From assembly GCF_042433515.1 (NCBI RefSeq), contig NZ_JBHLVH010000011.1, forward strand, positions 42,987-106,986: a DNA stretch of 64,000 bases, written 5' to 3'. Every line of letters begins with the position of its first letter. Positions within the stretch are counted from its first letter, which is position 1. The notes under the pieces were generated by a model, which did no database searches, was not told where the DNA came from, and was given only the letters and a program-made list of their open reading frames with translations. Positions 59,461 to 64,000 of this stretch are shown here, piece after piece. This DNA is from Kytococcus schroeteri. GTDB taxonomy: Bacteria > Actinomycetota > Actinomycetes > Actinomycetales > Dermatophilaceae. Position numbers and translations under genes: made by a program.

Positions 59461-60093
59461 ATGACCTCCCTGCGCCGCCCCGCCGCCGTGCTGACCGCCC
59501 TGCTCACCGTGCCCGCCATCGCCGCCTGCGGTGGCGGCCCCGACGCCCTCGACGACGCCGCCGCCGAGAAGGCCCTGCTCAGCCAGGACGACTTCCCCCT
59601 CGACGGCTTCACCCGTGGCGAGGTGACCACCGGCGTGCAGAAGGCCACCGACTTCGACCCCTCCACCCTCCCGGACACCGACGAAACGTGCCACAAGGCC
59701 CTCGAGGACTTCAGCGCCGTGAAGCCCGAGGAGTACCTCTCCAGCTCGGCCTCCGCCCGCTTCGAGGACGGCAAGGACAAGAGCGTGGACCTGCAGGTCT
59801 CCGGCACGAGCAAGGAGCCGGAGAAGCTCATCGAGATCACCCGCGCCCTCGGGGAGTGCAAGGAGGTCAAGAGCTCCGGCGGCGGGGTGGACCTGACCAC
59901 GTCCTTCGAGGAGTTCGAGAACGACGACGTGCGGGGCGTCCGCGTCCGCTCCGAGGCCGGTGGCCAGACGCAGGAGATCTGGATGGGCGGCCGCACGGCC
60001 GGCGACAACGTCGTCTACGTCACCGCCACCGGCGTCTCCGAGGACGACCTCTCGAAGGTCGTCAACGAGCAGGTCTCGACGATCGAGGACTGA
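59461..60093 (+). CDS. lipoprotein of a paralogous pair (second copy)
   Basis: 210 residues. Lipobox IAAC (Cys about 23), then DDAAAEKALLSQDDFPLDGF and TRGEVTTGVQ, matching LLTEDNFPLDGYKRG of the first copy. The two cysteines (ETCHKALEDF; GECKEVKS) sit at equivalent places. The ends also match (GVSEDDLSKVVNEQ against DVSKDDVLKVADAQ). No good ribosome site is seen, and the start directly follows the terminator. Confidence 0.78.
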   Translation: MTSLRRPAAVLTALLTVPAIAACGGGPDALDDAAAEKALLSQDDFPLDGFTRGEVTTGVQKATDFDPSTLPDTDETCHKALEDFSAVKPEEYLSSSASARFEDGKDKSVDLQVSGTSKEPEKLIEITRALGECKEVKSSGGGVDLTTSFEEFENDDVRGVRVRSEAGGQTQEIWMGGRTAGDNVVYVTATGVSEDDLSKVVNEQVSTIED

Positions 60094-60141
60094 CGCCCGA
60101 GGTGACCCGGCGGCCGGGCGACGCCCCCGGCCACGCCCGCC

Positions 60142-60984
60142 TCACCACCGCCGCGCGGCGAGCACGGGGAAGTCCTCCCGCTGCTGCGCCGTGTGCGCGG
60201 GGTCGAGGACGGCGCGCAGCACCTGCTCGCCGTCCCCCGCCTCGGCCAGCACGCTGCCGGCGGCGTCGACGACGACGCTCGCCCCACCCATCTCGTGGTC
60301 GCCGGCGTGGGTCCCGGCCGTGTTGCACGCGATGACGGGCATCTGGTTCTCGATGGCGCGCGCCCGCAGCAGGGTGCGCCAGTGCTCGCGGCGCGGCATC
60401 GGCCACGCGGCGGGGATGACGAGCAGGTCGGCCCCGGCGTCGAGACCGGCGCGGAAGAACTCGGGGAAGCGCAGGTCGAAGCAGGTGGCCAGGTGCGCGG
60501 TGAAGCCCTCGATCGGCACCGTCACCAGGTCGGAACCCGCCTCGATGGTGCGCGCCTCGCCGCTGCTGAAGCCGAAGCGGTGCACCTTGCGGTAGGTGGC
60601 CCGCAACGCCCCGTCGGGGCCGAACACCAGCGAGCTGTTCCACAGGTCCTTGCCCTCCGGGCCGGGCTCGGCGCTGCGCTCCACGGTGGACCCGGCGTGC
60701 AGGTGCACCCCCGCGTCGCGGGCCGCGGCAGACATCGCCCGCACCACCGCCAGGGCGGGGTCGTCCGGGCCGTCGGCGGGCACCGTGCCCACGGCGGGCA
60801 CCTGCTGGGCCCGCTCCGCCCAGTGCTTCACGTCGAAGCCGCCCACGGGCCACAGCTCGGGCAGCACCACGAGGTCCTGCCCCGCCTCGGCCCGCACCAT
60901 GCCGGCCACGCGCTCGATGCGGTCGGCCATGGCCTCGTCGTCGCCGTAGGACACCTGGATCACGCTGACGGAGAGCTCGCTCAT
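60142..60984 (-). CDS. nitrilase-family carbon-nitrogen hydrolase
   Basis: 280 residues. Catalytic triad visible: Glu in VVLPELWPVGGF (E43), Lys in ATYRKVHRFGF and Cys in LATCFDLRFPEFFRAG. It fits the omega-amidase/YafV-like or deaminated-glutathione amidase branch. GGAGG directly abuts the ATG at 60984-60982 with no spacer, which is odd, and a slightly later start is possible. Confidence 0.9.
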   Translation of the reverse strand: MSELSVSVIQVSYGDDEAMADRIERVAGMVRAEAGQDLVVLPELWPVGGFDVKHWAERAQQVPAVGTVPADGPDDPALAVVRAMSAAARDAGVHLHAGSTVERSAEPGPEGKDLWNSSLVFGPDGALRATYRKVHRFGFSSGEARTIEAGSDLVTVPIEGFTAHLATCFDLRFPEFFRAGLDAGADLLVIPAAWPMPRREHWRTLLRARAIENQMPVIACNTAGTHAGDHEMGGASVVVDAAGSVLAEAGDGEQVLRAVLDPAHTAQQREDFPVLAARRW

Positions 60985-61081
60985 CCTCCGCACGGTACCG
61001 GCAGCGCCCCCGGGCCGACGGGCCACCGGGGGCGCTGCAGGGCAGCGGGTGCGGCCGGTCCGGGGAGGCGGCCGCACCGGG

Positions 61082-63172
61082 TCAGGGCCGCGGGTTGCGC
61101 CCCATCCGCGAGAGCTGCTCGTTGTACGCGCGCAGCTCGGCGTCCTCGTCGCGGGCGGCCTTGCGGTCGTAGCGGCGGCTCTCCCGCTCGTCGCTGTTGG
61201 ACCACTCCAGACCCACCATGATGGCCAGCACCACCACCGGCAGCTCGCCGATGCCCCACGCGATGCCGCCGCCGAGCTGCTGGTCGGCCACGAGGTCCTT
61301 GACGTACGGCAGGTCGATGGTCTGGAAGAAGTCCGGCGCCAGCAGGTAGGTGCCCATCATCATGGCCACGCCGAAGAAGGCGTGCCCGGCCAGCGTGGCC
61401 AGCATGACCACCAGGCGCAGCGGGGCGGGCCACTTGACGCCGCCGGGGTCGGGGCCGGCCAGCGTCCACACGAACAGGTAGCCCACCAGCAGGAAGTGCG
61501 CCACCATCGCGACGTGCCCGCCGTGGGTGGTGAGCGCGATCTCCAGCGCGGGCGACCAGTAGAAGACCACCAGCGAGACGAAGAAGAGCAGCGCCGCCAC
61601 CACCGGGTGGCCGATGAACTGCGCGTAGCGCGAGTGCACGATGCCCAGCAGCCACTCCCGGGGGCCGATGGTGCGGTCCTTGCGGGCCGGCAGGGTGCGC
61701 ATGGCCAGGGTCACCGGCGCGGCCGGCACGAGGAAGAACGGGATGGCCATCATGAGCGTCATGTGCATGACCATGTGCATGGAGAACATGACGCGGCCGT
61801 AGACCGTGGGTGCGCCGTTGACCACGTAGAGGAAGAGCAGCCAGCCGAAGACCCACAGCGGCAGCCGGTACCAGGGCCAGGCGTCGCCGCGGCGGCGCAG
61901 GCGCAGCCACCCCCACGTGTACAGGGCGATGGCCACCACGCCGATGGTGGTGAACAGCCACTCCACCTGCCAGGCCGTGAACCAGCTCGATGCCGTGAGC
62001 GCGGGCGGGCGCGGGTAGCCGGTGAGCGCCACCGCCGGGTCGCCGATGGCCTCGCCGGTGAGCTCGGGCACGGGGGTGGGTGTGCGGGCCAGCGCGGAGC
62101 CGAGGCCGGCGGCCACGGCCATGACGAGCAGCTCGAGGGTGGCCAGGCGGGCGAACAGGCCACCGGCACGCTCGGCGGCGGGGCCCTCCCCGACCTCGGT
62201 GGCCCCCGCCCCGCGCTCCGCCTGCTCGAGACGGGCCACCACCTGGCGGCGCATCACCGCGCCGAAGACACCGAGCACCACCAGGAGCCCCACCTTGGCC
62301 AGCAGCAGCTGGCCGTAGGCGGTGGTGAGCAGGTCGCCCCACCCCACGCGGAGGCTGGCGTTGAGCACGCCGCTGAGCCCGGTGACCACGAAGGCGCACA
62401 GCGCCACCACGGAGTAGCGACGCACGGCCACCGCGCGGTCCTGCCCGAGGCCGCTCCACAGCAGCGCCAGTCCGAGCAGGCCGCCCACCCACACGGCCAC
62501 ACCGATGAGGTGGCCGCCGTAGCCGTTGACGGCGGCGTCGTGGTCGAGCGAGCCGCCGGAGTGGCCGGTGAAGGCCAGCGGCAGGGTGGCCCCGATGGCC
62601 AGCCAGAAGGCCCAGTGCAGGCCGCTGCGCCCGGTGCTCCAGGCGCACAGCGCCGCCACCACCAGGGCCAGGATGCCAGTGAGCTGGAACTGCACGAGCA
62701 GTCCGAGGTCCCACCAGAAGGCGAAGTACTGCTGCCAGAAGCCCTCGGCCCCGATGGGGGTGCCGAGCACCTCGGAGAAGGTGAGCACCGCCAGCACCCA
62801 ACTGGTCAGCCCCCACAGGAGCGACCCGACGAGGGCCACGCGCCCCAGCAGGGCCAGACGGTGCGTGGACCGCCGTTCGGGGACCACGAAGGCCGCGACG
62901 CCGAGCGCCCCGACGGTGGTGACCATGCCGGTCATGACCAGCGCCCGGACCACGGGCAGGGCCCAGCGGACGAATGCCCCCGCATCGACCAGGAGGAGCT
63001 GCCGCGTGGCGCCGCTCAGCCAGGAGGCACCCACCGCCGTGACCGCCACCAGCAGCGCAATGGCGCCCAGAGCAGCCCACGGGGCACGCTGGCGGGCTGA
63101 CTCCTGCACTGCGGGAGCGGGGTTCTCCGGCGATGCCGTGGGGCGGGGCGGGGACTGCTGGGACTCGGACAT
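61082..63172 (-). CDS. CopD-CtaG fusion: copper uptake/cytochrome oxidase assembly protein
   Basis: 696 residues. The first part (about 30-330) is a CopD-like copper membrane domain with eight or so spans and HSGGSLDHDAAVNGYGGHL. The second (about 390-640) is a caa3-type CtaG domain with its methionine/histidine-rich copper motif FSMHMVMHMTLMMAIPFF and THGGHVAMVAH. The cytoplasmic tail is charged. The fusion is common in actinobacteria and links copper import to cytochrome oxidase metallation. ATG 63172 lies only 23 bases from an IS-end-like repeat, so the native promoter may be disrupted. Confidence 0.92.
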   Translation of the reverse strand: MSESQQSPPRPTASPENPAPAVQESARQRAPWAALGAIALLVAVTAVGASWLSGATRQLLLVDAGAFVRWALPVVRALVMTGMVTTVGALGVAAFVVPERRSTHRLALLGRVALVGSLLWGLTSWVLAVLTFSEVLGTPIGAEGFWQQYFAFWWDLGLLVQFQLTGILALVVAALCAWSTGRSGLHWAFWLAIGATLPLAFTGHSGGSLDHDAAVNGYGGHLIGVAVWVGGLLGLALLWSGLGQDRAVAVRRYSVVALCAFVVTGLSGVLNASLRVGWGDLLTTAYGQLLLAKVGLLVVLGVFGAVMRRQVVARLEQAERGAGATEVGEGPAAERAGGLFARLATLELLVMAVAAGLGSALARTPTPVPELTGEAIGDPAVALTGYPRPPALTASSWFTAWQVEWLFTTIGVVAIALYTWGWLRLRRRGDAWPWYRLPLWVFGWLLFLYVVNGAPTVYGRVMFSMHMVMHMTLMMAIPFFLVPAAPVTLAMRTLPARKDRTIGPREWLLGIVHSRYAQFIGHPVVAALLFFVSLVVFYWSPALEIALTTHGGHVAMVAHFLLVGYLFVWTLAGPDPGGVKWPAPLRLVVMLATLAGHAFFGVAMMMGTYLLAPDFFQTIDLPYVKDLVADQQLGGGIAWGIGELPVVVLAIMVGLEWSNSDERESRRYDRKAARDEDAELRAYNEQLSRMGRNPRP

Positions 63173-63194
63173 CACCGACACAGCGTAGTTTGTC

Positions 63195-63235
63195 GGCTCT
63201 TCCGATCTGAGGGTGCAGCAGTGGTGGTGTGACCG
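63195..63235. repeat. ISL3-type end, first copy
   Basis: Forty-one bases starting GGCTCTTCCGATCTGAGGGT, identical to 63717-63757 except for one base (C at 63216, T at 63738). GGCTCTTCC is a typical ISL3-family terminus. No transposase follows this copy, so it is a solitary end. Confidence 0.7.
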
Positions 63236-63300
63236 ACCAGACCAGCGCCCACGACCCGCTGAGCTACCTGCCGCTGGGCATCGAGGTGGCCGAGGGCTGA
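63229..63300 (+). other. short open frame between IS end and hairpin
   Basis: Twenty-three codons from a GTG within the IS-end repeat (MTDQTSAHDPLSYLPLGIEV then AEG and stop). It is followed 15 bases later by a hairpin arm, as at the 3' end of a real gene. It may be the remaining end of a gene cut by the IS, or chance. Confidence 0.25.
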
Positions 63301-63315
63301 GTGACCCGCCTGCCG

Positions 63316-63383
63316 AACGCCCGAGATGCGCACCNNNNNNNNNNNNNNNNNNNNNNNNNNNNNNNNNNCGCATCTCGGGCGTT
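63316..63383. terminator. hairpin arms flanking the sequence gap
   Basis: AACGCCCGAGATGCG (63316-63330) and its exact reverse complement (63369-63383) enclose the N run. They probably form one bidirectional terminator whose loop was not resolved. Confidence 0.55.
63335..63368. other. assembly gap (34 N)
   Basis: Thirty-four unknown bases between the two arms of a 15-base inverted repeat. True length is unknown. Confidence 0.99.
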
Positions 63384-63406
63384 TCCGTCTGCGGTGTGTG
63401 GGTCGA

Positions 63407-63712
63407 TCAGGTGGTGGCTGGGCGCAGGAGCTCGGGGCAGCAGCCGGGGTCGGGCCAGTCGGCGAAGTCGACGCCCATGCGCTGTCGCCATGCCTCGGCC
63501 TGGTTGTCGCACTCCTCGGTGTCCCAGACGGGGCGGGGGTGGCGTCCGACTTCCTCCAGCACGACGTTGACCCCGGCTGTTGTGAGGGTGTCAGCGACGC
63601 GTTGGGTGACGATCATGTTGATCGTGTCGCCGGGGTGGTAGAAGTCGCTGCCGTCCCAGCCCTCGGCGGCGGGGTCGGTGCAGTAGGACTCGATCGTCCA
63701 CGCGGCAGGCAT
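63407..63712 (-). CDS. hypothetical protein, possibly 5'-truncated by an IS
   Basis: 101 residues from the ATG at 63712, four bases from the IS end at 63717. It is a soluble, acidic protein with WTIESYCTDPAAEGWDGSDF, HPGDTINMIVTQRVADTLTT and a C-terminal WPDPGCCPELL; four cysteines. Codon use looks like real coding sequence. Not recognised. Because the IS abuts the start codon, the original N-terminus and promoter may be missing. Confidence 0.5.
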   Translation of the reverse strand: MPAAWTIESYCTDPAAEGWDGSDFYHPGDTINMIVTQRVADTLTTAGVNVVLEEVGRHPRPVWDTEECDNQAEAWRQRMGVDFADWPDPGCCPELLRPATT

Positions 63713-63716
63713 TCGC

Positions 63717-64000
63717 GGCTCTTCCGATCTGAGGGTGTAGCAGTGGTGGTGTGACCGGGTCGAGGTAGGGGTCGAGGTCCCCTGATGATGGGGGTTCCTA
63801 CACCGACCCGACCAGAAGACCTCGACGTGCGTGAACTTACCTTTGATGCCCCTGATCTGACGACCTTCGCCCGCCTGGACGAGCTTGGTCTCGTTGCGGT
63901 TGGCCAGCGCGTGGAGGCTGACCGGGCGGTGCTGGAATGCCGGGTGGTCGCGGGCGATGACGACGCGTTCGGCCGGCACTGCGGGGCCGAGGGCCGCCGG
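63717..64000 (+). mobile_element. ISL3-family insertion sequence, left part
   Basis: Left end GGCTCTTCCGATCTGAGGGT at 63717, about 110 bases of non-coding sequence, then a transposase gene that runs out of the window. The right end and target duplication are outside. Confidence 0.75.
63827..64000 (+). CDS. ISL3-family transposase (N-terminal part)
   Basis: Fifty-eight codons from the GTG at 63827 (MRELTFDAPDLTTFARLDEL ... VEADRAVLECRVVAGDD), the N-terminus typical of actinobacterial ISL3 transposases. A HCGAEG just before the window edge looks like the start of the zinc-binding region. No stop is met. The transposase cuts and pastes the element. Confidence 0.75.
   Translation, partial: MRELTFDAPDLTTFARLDELGLVAVGQRVEADRAVLECRVVAGDDDAFGRHCGAEGRR

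Noticed and set aside
63196..63208. GCTCTTCCGATCT at 63196 and again at 63718, identical to the common end of Illumina adapters, suggesting adapter contamination
   Set aside because: The identity between the two places extends to 41 bases, GGCTCTTCC is a usual ISL3 terminus, and an ISL3 transposase starts 110 bases after the second copy. An IS end explains it better, though read-level data would be needed to exclude an adapter join.

Overview
The window is about 64 kb of very high-GC DNA. It has frequent GTG starts, many ATGA/GTGA gene overlaps and long perfect-stem terminators without clear U-tracts. Together with the gene content (EtfD-like reductase, BioB with its small auxiliary protein, CopD/CtaG fusion, DUF222-HNH, LCP and LytR_C proteins) this points to an actinobacterium, most likely of the order Micrococcales (Kytococcus/Dermacoccus-like). 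The genus cannot be fixed from sequence alone. The window starts inside a GatB/YqeY gene and ends inside an ISL3-family transposase. One run of 34 Ns lies at 63335-63368.

Layout. 1-5 kb: YqeY, metallophosphoesterase, SDR, aspartate kinase, YceI (with a clear promoter and operator-like repeat) and a VOC protein. 5-8 kb: a cobalamin riboswitch followed by a three-gene BtuCDF-type ABC importer. 8-24 kb: mostly housekeeping: tRNA-Pro, recR, dnaX, the SRP RNA, tadA, upp, def, an O-antigen-ligase-like protein, LCP protein, cold-shock protein, HU, YtxH, and four tRNA-Ser genes that cover all serine anticodon classes. 24-29.5 kb: cysE-cysK, divergent from a very long EtfD-like iron-sulfur membrane reductase whose C-terminal third is a low-complexity tail with a repeated RIGxDTPxRFGWA motif. 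29.6-31 kb: an acquired-looking TetR plus paired SMR efflux cassette framed by ISL3 remnants.

31-36 kb: an OpuC-type quaternary-amine ABC operon ending in a 3-hydroxyacyl-CoA/carnitine-dehydrogenase-like gene, then dcd and tRNA-Gly. 36-43 kb: a dipeptide ABC operon with an alanine/glycine:sodium symporter lying inside it. 43-46.3 kb: a four-gene cassette of unknown role (secreted two-cysteine peptide, ABC ATPase, two membrane proteins). 46-53 kb: an old yellow enzyme, a catalytically degenerate arsenate-reductase homologue, and a divergent ars locus (arsR; acr3, double-domain arsC fusion, arsO-like flavoprotein, methyltransferase). 53-64 kb: DUF222-HNH protein, bioB-bsaP, FadE5-like acyl-CoA dehydrogenase, two paralogous lipoproteins, a nitrilase-family amidase, CopD-CtaG fusion, and an IS-disrupted end.

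Strongest candidates for undescribed biology: the EtfD tail repeats, the secreted peptide/ABC cassette at 43.2-46.3 kb, and the ars locus with three LMW-phosphatase-like domains of which one is dead and one is altered. All function calls are from reading the sequence; no database search was run.
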